Source: Candidatus Omnitrophota bacterium
GTDB taxonomy: Bacteria; Omnitrophota; Omnitrophia; Omnitrophales; Omnitrophaceae
NCBI GenBank assembly: GCA_016209715.1
Contig: JACQVP010000011.1
Coordinates: forward strand, 1 to 35,069
Length of the DNA: 35,069 bases
Reading direction: 5' to 3'
The position numbers and the translations under genes are program-made. A model generated the notes under the pieces. That model worked only from the letters and a program-made list of their open reading frames with translations, ran no database searches and was not told the DNA's origin. Below, one piece after another: positions 9,192-19,426 of the stretch (its first letter is position 1; every line of letters begins with the position of its first letter).

Positions 9192-10142
9192 ATGACGTAC
9201 GAATACAAAGATTGCGTTCTTTGCGGATCTAAGAATCACGACGTGATCGCGCGCCAGGACCGCAATCATAAACCCTTACAGGTCGTGATTTGCAGAGATT
9301 GCGGCCTGGTGTTTGTCAATCCCGCGCCGCCGGAGCGGGAGCTCAATCAATTCTATGCCAGCTCCTACCGCGAAAACTATAAAAAGATCCATACTCCCCG
9401 GCCCCGGCACGTGTTTCGTTCCGGGCTTCGCGCCCTCACCCGGATCCGGTTCTTAAAAAGCCTCCGCCTACCCTCCCAGGCCGCCGTCCTGGATATCGGC
9501 GCCGGGATGGGAGATTTTTTGTATCTTTCCAACCGGCACGGATTCCAAACCCAGGGGCTGGAACCGCATCAGGGGTTCGCCCGGTTCGGCAAGGAGACGC
9601 TCGGCGTCACGATCCAGGAGAAACCTCTGCAAGAGGCGAACTTCCCGGATGAAAGCTTCGACGCCATCACCATGCATCACGTTTTGGAGCATATGTGGAA
9701 TCCCGTCAAGTCGCTCGGCTCGATCGAGCGGTTTTTGCGGCCGGGAGGGAAGCTCGTGGTGGAGGTGCCCAACATCATGGCCACGTTCCACGCGCCGCAC
9801 CGGCAGTTTCATTTCGCGCATCTTTACTATTTCAGCGCCTGGACGCTCGAGGCGGCCGCCAGCCAGGCGGGATTTAAAATGGCCAGCATGACTTTCATCC
9901 CCTACACCGAGCACATTCTCGGTGTATTCGAAAAGCGCGAGCACCCGCCCCTCAACCCGAAGAACCCATCCAATTACCGGGAGATCGCGGCGAAACTGAA
10001 ACGCCACCAGTGGTGGTTTCATTACCTCACCGTCCAGCCTTATCTGCGCCCGTTCGACAATATTTTCCGCGCGGCGCACGAAGCGGTGCACACGTTCGGA
10101 CGGAAGGACCACAAGAAAATCCTGGAGGAATTGCTGAAGTGA
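9192..10142 (+). CDS. Class I SAM-dependent methyltransferase with N-terminal zinc-ribbon-like CxxC pairs
   Basis: CVLCGSKNH...VICRDCGLVFVNP...AVLDIGAGMGDFLYLSNRHGFQTQGLEPHQGF...FDAITMHHVLEHMWNP...RFLRPGGKLVVEVPN. Confidence 0.88.
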   Translation: MTYEYKDCVLCGSKNHDVIARQDRNHKPLQVVICRDCGLVFVNPAPPERELNQFYASSYRENYKKIHTPRPRHVFRSGLRALTRIRFLKSLRLPSQAAVLDIGAGMGDFLYLSNRHGFQTQGLEPHQGFARFGKETLGVTIQEKPLQEANFPDESFDAITMHHVLEHMWNPVKSLGSIERFLRPGGKLVVEVPNIMATFHAPHRQFHFAHLYYFSAWTLEAAASQAGFKMASMTFIPYTEHILGVFEKREHPPLNPKNPSNYREIAAKLKRHQWWFHYLTVQPYLRPFDNIFRAAHEAVHTFGRKDHKKILEELLK

Positions 10143-10603
10143 TGGGCCGGAATTATTGGCTTCTCAAAAGCGAGCCCGAGGCTTACTCCATCGACGATCT
10201 CTCGCGGGACAAATCCACTTATTGGGACGGGGTGCGAAATTATCAGGCGCGGAATTTTCTCCGGGACAGCCTCAAGAAGGGAGACCGGGTGTTTTTTTAC
10301 CACAGCAACGCCGAACCGCCCGGCATCGCTGGGATTGCGGAGGTAACGAAGGAAGGGTATCCAGATCCGAGCCAATTTGACCCGAAAGACGTTCACTATG
10401 ACGCAAAAAGCGATCCGCGCGATCCGACCTGGTTTGTGGTGGAAATCAAATTCGTGAAGAAATTCCGCGAGGTGATCCCCCTGGAACGTCTCAAAAAAGT
10501 CCCGGCCCTGGCCCAGATGCCCCTGCTCCGGCGGGGCCAGCGACTTTCCGTTCAGCCGGTCGCGGAAAAGGAATGGAAGGCGATCTCGGAGCTGACTCCA
10601 TAG
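10142..10603 (+). CDS. EVE domain-containing protein
   Basis: MGRNYWLLKSEPEAYSIDDLSRDKSTYWDGVRNYQARNFLRDSLKKGDRVFFYHSNAEPPGIAGIAEV; hallmark W-L-K-SEP...W-GVRN-QARN EVE fold. Confidence 0.93.
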   Translation: MGRNYWLLKSEPEAYSIDDLSRDKSTYWDGVRNYQARNFLRDSLKKGDRVFFYHSNAEPPGIAGIAEVTKEGYPDPSQFDPKDVHYDAKSDPRDPTWFVVEIKFVKKFREVIPLERLKKVPALAQMPLLRRGQRLSVQPVAEKEWKAISELTP

Positions 10604-10630
10604 GCTTCGTCTTTCCCTTCGCTCCGCGCT

Positions 10631-10867
10631 TCATTCATCCTCTTCCAGTCCTTCCATGAGTTTTCTGAATTCCTGATTTTCCATGTCTTTGGGAAGGTTC
10701 CTCATGGCCTCGCGGCTCAGTTCGACGAATCGTTTCTTATCGAGCCCGAGTTCCTTGGCGAGAAGCACGATCAGCGAAAGCGCGTAGGTCGTCGCTTCTT
10801 TCTGCTCCCTCAATTCTTCCTGAAGGGCCCGGACCGCCTTTTCCAAAGCCTTCACCGCGTCGCTCAA
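10631..10867 (-). CDS. Small coiled-coil hypothetical protein (78 aa)
   Basis: MSDAVKALEKAVRALQEELREQKEATTYALSLIVLLAKELGLDKKRFVELSREAMRNL; starts with 4-nt overlap with rodA stop, so probably translationally coupled. Confidence 0.7.
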   Translation of the reverse strand: MSDAVKALEKAVRALQEELREQKEATTYALSLIVLLAKELGLDKKRFVELSREAMRNLPKDMENQEFRKLMEGLEEDE

Positions 10868-11964
10868 AAGATGGACCTCTCTTTATAAATGGAAATCAGC
10901 AGGCCGACGGCCACGAACATGCTCACGAGCGAGGAGCCCCCGTAACTGAAAAACGGGAGCGGAAGGCCGGTGATGGGCATGAGGCCGACGGTCATCCCGA
11001 TGTTGACGAGGACCTGGAAGAAGATCATGGAAACGACGCCGGCGGCGATGAGCCGGGCCCGGGTGTCGGAGGTCCTCTCGATCACCCGCAGCATCTTCAT
11101 GAAAAGGAGCGCGAAAAGCAGGAGAACGCACAGGCTGCCGAGAAAGCCCCACTCCTCCGCCACCACGCAAAAGATGAAGTCCGTGTGGTGCTCGGGCAGG
11201 AAGTTCAGCTTGATCTGGGTGCCGTGAAGATATCCTTTCCCGAAAAGCCCGCCCGAACCGACCGCGATCTTCGATTGGATCGCGGTGTAACCCGCCCCCA
11301 GGGGGTCAATGTTGGGGTTGAGGAAAACGAGGAGGCGCTTTTTCTGGTATTCCTTCAGCGCGAACCAGAAAACGGGCATGGAGACGAGCCCCAGCCCGGC
11401 GGTTATGAAAAGATAGCGGAGCCGGACCCCCCAGAGAAACAGGATGCAAAACAGGATCGGCATGAAAATGAGGGCCGTCCCGAGATCCGGCTGTTCCAAA
11501 ATCAGGAGCATGGGAAAGGCCACGATGAAAAACGCCACCAAAAATCTCTTGGTCTGGTAACGGTTTCTGGCGCGCTCGCCGAGATAATGGGCGAGCATCA
11601 GGATGGTGGCGATCTTGGCGAATTCGGACGGCTGAATGGCCAGCGGGCCGAGATGAATCCAGCGCTGGGCGCCGAGGCGAATCGATCCCAGGAACATGAC
11701 AAACAACAGCATCAGGATGGAGACGACATACATGGGATAGGCGAAGCTGAGAAAAGTCCGGTAGCCGAGCCAGACGACGGTGAAAAGCGCGGCGACGGCA
11801 ATGCCCAGCCAAAGCAATTGCTTGACGGCGAAATTGGACGCGAGGCCGCTCGAACCGCTGTAAATGGCGAGGAGGCCCAGCAGAGAAACCATCAAGGCCG
11901 TTCGGAAAAGCGGCCAGTAAAAACCTTTGAAGAGCCGCTCCTTGTGATAGTCCAGATCAAGCAT
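10864..11964 (-). CDS. rodA: Rod shape-determining protein RodA (SEDS glycosyltransferase)
   Basis: IYSGSSGLASNFAVKQLLWLGIAVAALFTVVWLGYRTF...QRWIHLGPLAIQPSEFAKIA...GLMPITGLPLPFFSYGGSSLV. Confidence 0.95.
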   Translation of the reverse strand: MLDLDYHKERLFKGFYWPLFRTALMVSLLGLLAIYSGSSGLASNFAVKQLLWLGIAVAALFTVVWLGYRTFLSFAYPMYVVSILMLLFVMFLGSIRLGAQRWIHLGPLAIQPSEFAKIATILMLAHYLGERARNRYQTKRFLVAFFIVAFPMLLILEQPDLGTALIFMPILFCILFLWGVRLRYLFITAGLGLVSMPVFWFALKEYQKKRLLVFLNPNIDPLGAGYTAIQSKIAVGSGGLFGKGYLHGTQIKLNFLPEHHTDFIFCVVAEEWGFLGSLCVLLLFALLFMKMLRVIERTSDTRARLIAAGVVSMIFFQVLVNIGMTVGLMPITGLPLPFFSYGGSSLVSMFVAVGLLISIYKERSIF

Positions 11965-13723
11965 GGGCGACGACCTCCCCCGCGGGCGCGGCCTCTCCGA
12001 AGAATCCGAGGCCTTTCATGCCCAGCAAGATCTCTTTCGCCAAACGGCCCGCATGCAAACCTCCTGCGCCGCCGTGTTCGATGAATACGACCAGGGCGTA
12101 CTTGGGCCGGTCAAACGGAAAGAATCCGGAAAACCACGCATGCGGCTCATTCGGGGGAACTTGGGCGGTCCCGGTCTTGGCCGCGACGCGGACAAAATCC
12201 ACCCGGGCGAGTTTGCCCGTCCCGCGGTCGGACTGGACCACTTGCAGCATTCCTTTTTTGACGAGCTCGATGGTCCTCGGGCGGATCCCCGCGTTCCTGA
12301 CGCTCCGCTTGCGGTGAGGGTCGCGCACGATATGGACTTCCGGGATGACCCCGTCCCGGGCGATGATCGCCGAAAGCTGTGCCAGTTGCAAAGGAGTGGT
12401 GAGGACATACCCTTGGCCGATCGCGAAATTGAGCGTCTCCCCCTGATACCAATCGTCCTGGAACCGGGCGCGCTTCCAGGCGGTGTCAGGGATGAGCCCT
12501 TCGGAAAGATTGGTCTGCTCAATGTCCATGAATTCGCCGAGACCCAGCTTGTGCGAGTACTTGGAAAGATTCTCCACCCCGACCCGCGCGCCGACCTGGT
12601 AAAAATAGACGTTGCAGGACCGCTCAATGGCCTGCGTGAGGTTGACGTAGCCGTGGCCGTTCGGGTTCCAGCATTTAAAGGCCCGCGAATTCGGCCGGAG
12701 CCGGTAACTTCCGTGACAGAAGAAAGTCGTCGAGGGCGTGATCTTCCCCGTCTCCAGGCCGGCGATGGCGGAGACCAGCTTGAACACGGAACCGGGCGGA
12801 AAGCCGGCCCCCGCGCCGCGGTTCAAGAGGGGCAATTGAGTGCGGTCCAAAACCACCCGCATCCTTTCCGCCCCCCGGGAAGGCGAGACAAACACGTTGG
12901 GATCGAAGTCCGGCTTGCTGACCAGGGCCAGCACTTCGCCGGTTTCGATGTCCAGGATGCAGGCCGCGCCTTTCTTCTCGCCGAAGGCTTGCGAAATAAG
13001 CTTTTGCACGCGCAGATCAATGGTGAGCGCGACGGTTTCTCCTCCGACGGCCTCTTTTTCTCCCAGGACGCGCACCTGCCGGCCCCGGACATTCACCTCG
13101 ACCTGGCGTCCTCCGTCCTCCCCGTGCAAGCGGCGGTCATAAATTTTCTCGATACCGCTCCGTCCGATCCAATCATCGAAATGATACCCTTCCGCACCCA
13201 GCGCCGCGTACTCCTCCTGCGTGATCTTGCCGAGATAACCGAGCACGTGCGAAACCGCCTTGCCTTCCGGATAATAACGCAGGCCCTGGATCACGGCGTA
13301 GACGCCGGAAAGGCCGGGCCGCTTCTCCTCGATCCGGAAAACCACTTCCTTGGTGACGTCCTTCTTCAACAGCACGGGCACAAAGGGGGCATCGCGCAGA
13401 TTCTTCAGCTTTTGCTCGATGTCCTGCCGGGGAATCTCCAGGACGGCCGCCAAAAACGCGGTGTACTCGGAATTGAAGTCCTCGGGGATGACAAACACGT
13501 CGAGAGAGGCCCGCGTCTTTGCGAGCGCGACTCCGTTCCGGTCCAGGACGGCCCCGCGCGGAGCCTCGACACGGATCAGGCGGATCCGGTTCTTTTCGCT
13601 CAGCCGCCGGTAATAGGACCCGTGCAGGACTTGAAAATAGTACAGGGCCGCCGCCAAGCCCGCGATCACGGTGAAGACGATGCCGCGGAAGATCGAGAGC
13701 CGGATATCCGCAAGACGATTCAT
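11957..13723 (-). CDS. mrdA: Penicillin-binding protein 2 (peptidoglycan D,D-transpeptidase)
   Basis: EAPRGAVLDRNGVALA...GAGFPPGSVFKLVSAIAGLETG (SxxK), ERSCNVYFYQVG (SxN), AAKTGTAQV (KTG). Confidence 0.95.
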   Translation of the reverse strand: MNRLADIRLSIFRGIVFTVIAGLAAALYYFQVLHGSYYRRLSEKNRIRLIRVEAPRGAVLDRNGVALAKTRASLDVFVIPEDFNSEYTAFLAAVLEIPRQDIEQKLKNLRDAPFVPVLLKKDVTKEVVFRIEEKRPGLSGVYAVIQGLRYYPEGKAVSHVLGYLGKITQEEYAALGAEGYHFDDWIGRSGIEKIYDRRLHGEDGGRQVEVNVRGRQVRVLGEKEAVGGETVALTIDLRVQKLISQAFGEKKGAACILDIETGEVLALVSKPDFDPNVFVSPSRGAERMRVVLDRTQLPLLNRGAGAGFPPGSVFKLVSAIAGLETGKITPSTTFFCHGSYRLRPNSRAFKCWNPNGHGYVNLTQAIERSCNVYFYQVGARVGVENLSKYSHKLGLGEFMDIEQTNLSEGLIPDTAWKRARFQDDWYQGETLNFAIGQGYVLTTPLQLAQLSAIIARDGVIPEVHIVRDPHRKRSVRNAGIRPRTIELVKKGMLQVVQSDRGTGKLARVDFVRVAAKTGTAQVPPNEPHAWFSGFFPFDRPKYALVVFIEHGGAGGLHAGRLAKEILLGMKGLGFFGEAAPAGEVVAHA

Positions 13724-14241
13724 CACGCGGTCCCCCCCAGCCAGTCCCTCCGGCGCAGGTCGGCGACGTGGTCCAGAACGAAAAAGACCCAGGGGAAGCA
13801 AAAGAGCGTGTAGACCGAAATCATGAGCGCCCGCCACAGGAGGATCCCCGTCAATTCATAGGCGCCGTTCACGAAAAGATAGCCGAGACAAATGCCGGTC
13901 TCATAGATCAGGGAGAACGCGGTCGCGCTGAGCACCACCACCCAGGGATCCTGCCGTTCGAGTTTCCCCAGCGTGTAGCTCAAGATCAGAGCCGCCATGC
14001 CCAGGGTGAAAATTTCGACCCCGAAATAACGCGGCGAAAGGATGTCCTTGATCAGACCGATGAGAAAAGCGAAAAACGGAACTGTCCGCCAGTCTGCCCG
14101 AAAGGCATAAAAAAGCACGATGAGGACCCAAAAATCGGGTTTGATGCCGCGGATCTCGATGAAAGGAAGCGCGTAAAGCGAGATCAGAAACACGGCCAGC
14201 ACGAGCAGTATCGATTTGACGCTGAAGACCCGGCGGATCAT
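13723..14241 (-). CDS. mreD: Rod shape-determining protein MreD
   Basis: Small multi-TM protein between mreC and mrdA; LPFIEIRGIKPDFWVLIVLFYAFRADWRTVPFFAFLIGLIKDIL. Confidence 0.88.
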   Translation of the reverse strand: MIRRVFSVKSILLVLAVFLISLYALPFIEIRGIKPDFWVLIVLFYAFRADWRTVPFFAFLIGLIKDILSPRYFGVEIFTLGMAALILSYTLGKLERQDPWVVVLSATAFSLIYETGICLGYLFVNGAYELTGILLWRALMISVYTLFCFPWVFFVLDHVADLRRRDWLGGTA

Positions 14242-14244
14242 ACC

Positions 14245-15045
14245 TCAGCCCACCCGCTGATATTCAAGGCAAAGCACCTCCTCGATCCTGGAAAAAGAAA
14301 CGGAGGGTTTGATTTTGGCATACAGGAAAAGACCGTTTTTTTCGCGCTCGACGAATTCGATGGTGCCGATGGGAATGCCTTTCGGATAGACGCTGCCGAG
14401 CCCCGACGAAAGCACTTCGTCGCCCACCTTCACGTCAGAATCCGGGTCCAGGAATTTCATGCGCAAAAACGGGCTGCCGTCGCCCATGACAAGCCCCGTC
14501 TGGCGGCTGGATTGGACCATGCCCCCGACGCGGGACTCAACGTCGGTCAGGAGAATGACGCGGGCCGTCTCCGGCCCGACTTCGGCGACTTTTCCCACCA
14601 GCCCCTTTTCGCTGACGACCGGCATGTCTTTCTTCAGGCGCTGCCGCCCCCCCTTGTCCAGCACGATCCAGTTGCCGAGGTGGCCGGTCTCGCGGGCGAT
14701 GATTTGGGAAGCGACGGTCCGCGCCGGCGTCTTGGTCTTAAAATCCAAAAGGGACCGCAGGCGGTCATTTTCCTTCTCTTTTTCCCGGAGGAGGATGACC
14801 TCCCTTTCCAGCAGTTCGATTTCCCGCTTCAGCTGGTTGTTCTCCTGGTAGATGAAAAAAAAGCGGCGGACACCGGTGACGGCGTCCGTGCAGGACTGGC
14901 GGACGGTTTCGCCGGCGCGGAGGACGGGCTTGACGATCGAGAAAAAAGTTTCGCGCAGGGTGTCGGGAACGGGTTTGAAGTAAGCGGTTACGAACAGAGG
15001 AAGACTGAAAACGATTGTTAAGACAGCCAGTCTTTGTGGGGCCAC
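14245..15045 (-). CDS. mreC: Rod shape-determining protein MreC
   Basis: N-terminal TM, coiled coil (ENNQLKREIELLEREVILLREKEKENDRLRSLLDFK), ASQIIARETGHLGNWIVLDKG...PVVSEKGLVGKV. Confidence 0.94.
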   Translation of the reverse strand: MAPQRLAVLTIVFSLPLFVTAYFKPVPDTLRETFFSIVKPVLRAGETVRQSCTDAVTGVRRFFFIYQENNQLKREIELLEREVILLREKEKENDRLRSLLDFKTKTPARTVASQIIARETGHLGNWIVLDKGGRQRLKKDMPVVSEKGLVGKVAEVGPETARVILLTDVESRVGGMVQSSRQTGLVMGDGSPFLRMKFLDPDSDVKVGDEVLSSGLGSVYPKGIPIGTIEFVEREKNGLFLYAKIKPSVSFSRIEEVLCLEYQRVG

Positions 15046-15057
15046 GGAGGGCGGCCT

Positions 15058-16122
<1,065 letters not shown>

Positions 16123-16164
16123 AAAAGGCTGGTGACTCCTAGGAATTTGTTGTAAAGCAAAGGG

Positions 16165-16193
16165 AGTATACAAGAAGGCTCTTTGGGTGTCAA
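16165..16193 (-). promoter_or_regulatory. Promoter of mreBCD-mrdA-rodA operon (TTGACA - 17 nt - TATACT)
   Basis: Reverse strand TTGACA at 16193..16188 (overlapping the aroA stop codon), 17-nt spacer, TATACT at 16170..16165; 43 nt upstream of mreB ATG. Confidence 0.8.
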
Positions 16194-17443
16194 TGGCATA
16201 AACGGCCCAAGTCCTCGAAAAATCGGGGGTAAGAAATGGCCACACACTCTTTCCCCCGGATGGCGACTTCCCCGGAAGACCGAAGCCCCCCGACGGCCAT
16301 GGACATCGCGATCCGGTGGTCGTCGAAACTGTCCGTTTCGGCCGCCCGGAAGGTGCCTGTGCCCTGGATCCGGCAACCGTCGGCGAATTCCTTCACCTCA
16401 ACGCCGAGCCGGCCGAGATTGTCGCACATGGCCTTGATCCGGTCGGTTTCCTTCACTCTCAATTCGGCGGCGCCGCGGATTTCGGACGGGCCTTCCGCCA
16501 AAGCGCAGGCCACCATCAGAACCGGCAATTCGTCAATCAAGGACGGGATTGATTTCTTGGTGATCCGGACCCCCTTCAGGACCGAAGACCGGACCCGAAG
16601 GTCCCCTACCGGTTCCCAGTTTTCCCGCACGTTTTCAAGTGAGATTTGGGCGCCCATTTTTTCGAGAACTTTCAAAATGCCTGTCCGCGTTGGATTTAGG
16701 ATGACGTTTTTAATCAACACGTCGGAACCGGGGGTGATGAGGGCAGCGACGATAAAAAAAGCGGCGGAAGAAATGTCGGCCGGCACGGCCATGGCTTGCG
16801 GCTTCAGGCTCCGGGTTTTTCGGACAATCGATACCGGCCCTTGCCGCTCAAAATCGGCCCCAAACAGGGTCAGCATGCGCTCGGTATGGTCTCGCGAGGG
16901 GATTTTTTCCTTCACCCGGGTTTCCCCCTCCGCAAACAGCCCGGCGAGCAAGAGGGCGGATTTCACCTGCGCGCTGGAAAGCTCGTTGTCAAACTCGATT
17001 CCCCTCAGTTCGCCGCCTTTGACGGTCAGAGGGGGGAAATTAGCGTCTTGGGGGCCCTGGATTTTCGCTCCCATTGCGCGCAGGGGATCGGTGACCCGTT
17101 TCATGGGCCGCCGCGTCAGCGAAGCGTCTCCGCTCAAGGTCGCGATGAACGGCTGGCCCGCCAGAATCCCGAGAAGAAGCCGCATCGTGGTGCCCGAGTT
17201 TCCGACATAGACTTCTTTGCCGGGGGCCTTCAGGCCAGCCATTCCCTGCCCCTTCACGATGACGGCCCCTTCCGGAGGAACCTCGATCGACACTCCCAAG
17301 GTCCGGAAGGCCTCGACCGTCGAAAGGCAGTCTTCGGCCCGCAGAAAGTTCTCGATGCGGCTTTCTCCCTCAGCCAAGGAAGAGAGCATGATGGCGCGGT
17401 GGGAAATGGATTTGTCGCCCGGCGGGGAAAGCGTGCCTTTCAC
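16190..17443 (-). CDS. aroA: 3-phosphoshikimate 1-carboxyvinyltransferase (EPSP synthase), probable GTG start
   Basis: [47 protein letters not shown]...[17 protein letters not shown]; no in-frame ATG at the homologous N-terminus. Confidence 0.94.
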   Translation of the reverse strand: MKGTLSPPGDKSISHRAIMLSSLAEGESRIENFLRAEDCLSTVEAFRTLGVSIEVPPEGAVIVKGQGMAGLKAPGKEVYVGNSGTTMRLLLGILAGQPFIATLSGDASLTRRPMKRVTDPLRAMGAKIQGPQDANFPPLTVKGGELRGIEFDNELSSAQVKSALLLAGLFAEGETRVKEKIPSRDHTERMLTLFGADFERQGPVSIVRKTRSLKPQAMAVPADISSAAFFIVAALITPGSDVLIKNVILNPTRTGILKVLEKMGAQISLENVRENWEPVGDLRVRSSVLKGVRITKKSIPSLIDELPVLMVACALAEGPSEIRGAAELRVKETDRIKAMCDNLGRLGVEVKEFADGCRIQGTGTFRAAETDSFDDHRIAMSMAVGGLRSSGEVAIRGKECVAISYPRFFEDLGRLCH

Positions 17444-17453
17444 GGGAGTGGGG

Positions 17454-17681
17454 CTAATTTCTCCGAATGCGGATTTTAACGACCTGAAGTTCCTGCAGGA
17501 TCTTGTTCTGGGTCTCCAGGATGGTCTTTTGCTGGGCCGCCAATTCATCCATTTTCTTGGACAACTTCTGGATTTCCTGCCGGAGCGAAGCCACCGCCGG
17601 ATCGCCGGCCTCCGCCGCCCGGGCCGGAAGAGGGGACAAAAACAGGGCGCACAAGACAAGTGTGAGCATTGAAGAACGCAT
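17454..17681 (-). CDS. Small secreted coiled-coil protein
   Basis: MRSSMLTLVLCALFLSPLPARAAEAGDPAVASLRQEIQKLSKKMDELAAQQKTILETQNKILQELQVVKIRIRRN: signal peptide plus heptad-like region. Confidence 0.65.
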   Translation of the reverse strand: MRSSMLTLVLCALFLSPLPARAAEAGDPAVASLRQEIQKLSKKMDELAAQQKTILETQNKILQELQVVKIRIRRN

Positions 17682-17753
17682 AGGATCCTCCGTGGTGAAT
17701 GGGGGGTAGGCTAACATAGGCGAGGGTCAATTGCAAGCGGGCGGGGCGCGGGA

Positions 17754-18905
17754 TCAGTACCAGACTTCGGTCCAGGACTTCATATCGTTGCCCGTCACCT
17801 GGGATCCCGGATCGGAGTCCAGCGCCTTGTCGTAGTGGATCTTTCCGTTGCCGCTCATGGCCACGGAATTGCCGGTAAAACTGCCGAAAAACTCGCCGTT
17901 CCCGTTGATGTTGACGGACGATTGGGGCGCGTAAACCTTGCCGTAAAAATTCCCGTTGCCGGTGATGGCCACGCTGCGGCTGCCGCTCACGTTGATGGTG
18001 AGGTTCGGCGGCAGATTCCCGGAAGTGCCGACGCCGTTGCCCGCGATATTCACGTTGCCGTTGACGGTCAGCGTGGCGGTCCCCGAGACATTGAGACGGC
18101 CGTTCCCGGTCACACTGATGGAGGAAAAGCAATGGGTCCCGGCCGCCAGAGAGACCGTGTCGTTTCCGGCGACGGAAAGCGCGGTCGGATTGTTGCAGGC
18201 GGCGACGGGGGTCAGCGTCCGCAGAGACGCGGCCGCGCTTTTGGTCCCCCAAACCTTCGAATAACCGCTCATGGTGATGACGCTGAGCGGGTTCCCGTTC
18301 GGTCCGACGGTGGCGTTTCCTTTGATGTTCACGTTTCCGGACATCATCACAAAACCGGCCCGGATGGTGTTCGTGGCGATGTGGCCCTCACTGCTGGCCG
18401 TGGCCGGCGCGTAGGCGCCATTTCGCGAGTCGTAAGCGTCCGTCTCGACGTTTCCGCTCAATTGGATACTGGTGTTGGAGAAAAGACCCGTCCCGCCGCC
18501 CGTCTGGGCCGGCAGTTCGTACAGGGCGGTGATGTTGCGCTCCTGATACCCGGCGGACGCGGCCGTCGCCCCGACGGTGCCAAGCGCGGCGATGGTGTAC
18601 AAATTCGGATTGGACTGCGACTGGGTCACGGTGGTGCGGTAAGTGCCGGTAGCGCTGCCGTTCGTGGCCCCCGTCGAAGGCACGCCGGCATAAGCGCGGT
18701 TGGTCCTCAAAGTGGAGATGGTTTGGTCCAAGGCGCCTTCGGCCAGATGAAACGCGAACATGCGGTTTTCAAAGCGCTCGGCCGACTGGATCTCCACCAA
18801 ACTCCCGGCCATGAGCGAGACCGAGAGGATGGACATCATGCTGATCAGCCCCAACGTGGCCACCAGCGCCACGCCTTTTTGATTTTTAGCCTTGAATCGC
18901 GTCAT
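17754..18905 (-). CDS. PilX/GspK-like minor pilin with long GN-rich repetitive C-terminal region
   Basis: N-terminus KNQKGVALVATLGLISMMSILSVSLMAGSLVEIQSAERFENRMFAFHLAEGALDQTI; then repeated S/T-GN(G/V) units (MSGNVNIKGNATV, VTGNGRLNVSGTATLTVNGNVNIAGNG, ITGNGNFYGKVYAP, INGNGEFFGSF, MSGNGKIHYDKAL). Confidence 0.8.
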   Translation of the reverse strand: MTRFKAKNQKGVALVATLGLISMMSILSVSLMAGSLVEIQSAERFENRMFAFHLAEGALDQTISTLRTNRAYAGVPSTGATNGSATGTYRTTVTQSQSNPNLYTIAALGTVGATAASAGYQERNITALYELPAQTGGGTGLFSNTSIQLSGNVETDAYDSRNGAYAPATASSEGHIATNTIRAGFVMMSGNVNIKGNATVGPNGNPLSVITMSGYSKVWGTKSAAASLRTLTPVAACNNPTALSVAGNDTVSLAAGTHCFSSISVTGNGRLNVSGTATLTVNGNVNIAGNGVGTSGNLPPNLTINVSGSRSVAITGNGNFYGKVYAPQSSVNINGNGEFFGSFTGNSVAMSGNGKIHYDKALDSDPGSQVTGNDMKSWTEVWY

Positions 18906-18912
18906 AGCCGCC

Positions 18913-19425
18913 TCAATTCCTGAAATCGACCGTGCCCGAAAGCGATATCGGCGTCGTGATCCCGTAATCGGTCGCGTCCTGGGACGTCATCGTAATCGTC
19001 AGTGTCGCGGGGTTCGCGTTCACCGCGAATTGCAAATTCGTAACTTTGTTCGCCAGCACCTCCGTCGCGCCGGTGGTAATGTCCTGGCGCATCAGTTGCT
19101 CGCCGTCTTGGCCGCCCAAACTGTACTGAAGCCAGCCCGACCAGGTGATGTTCCCATTGGCGTCGATCGCGGCCGGTACCTGGAATTGCAGCAATCCCGC
19201 CTGCGGGACGAGGACCCGGGCGAGGTTCGAGTTTCTGAGCTCGCGCGTCATTCTTTCCATCGCCATGCGGGCCTCTCCGGAAAGCCGGGACTGGTTGTAA
19301 GTCACGTCATGGATCCGGGAGCCGCTGTGAAAGGCCTGAATGGTCAACAGCACCACAATGCTCATGAGAAACGTGCTGACCATCCCTTCCAGCAGAGTGA
19401 ATCCGGATTCACGGGTGAGTTTCAT
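18913..19425 (-). CDS. PilW-like type IV minor pilin / pseudopilin
   Basis: MKLTRESGFTLLEGMVSTFLMSIVVLLTIQAF prepilin motif (G|FTLLE). Confidence 0.85.
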   Translation of the reverse strand: MKLTRESGFTLLEGMVSTFLMSIVVLLTIQAFHSGSRIHDVTYNQSRLSGEARMAMERMTRELRNSNLARVLVPQAGLLQFQVPAAIDANGNITWSGWLQYSLGGQDGEQLMRQDITTGATEVLANKVTNLQFAVNANPATLTITMTSQDATDYGITTPISLSGTVDFRN

Positions 19426-19426
19426 C

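Noticed and set aside
10604-10630. Possible terminator between convergent EVE gene and 78-aa ORF
   Set aside because: Only 27 bp and no convincing GC hairpin followed by a T-run on either strand.
11963-13813. 616-aa plus-strand ORF opposite mrdA
   Set aside because: Spurious shadow ORF; the minus strand has intact SxxK/SxN/KTG PBP2 motifs.
17835-18923. 362-aa plus-strand ORF with repetitive VAVDG/HGHA composition
   Set aside because: Mirror of the GN-repeat coding sequence in the PilX-like gene; repeat structure explains the open frame.
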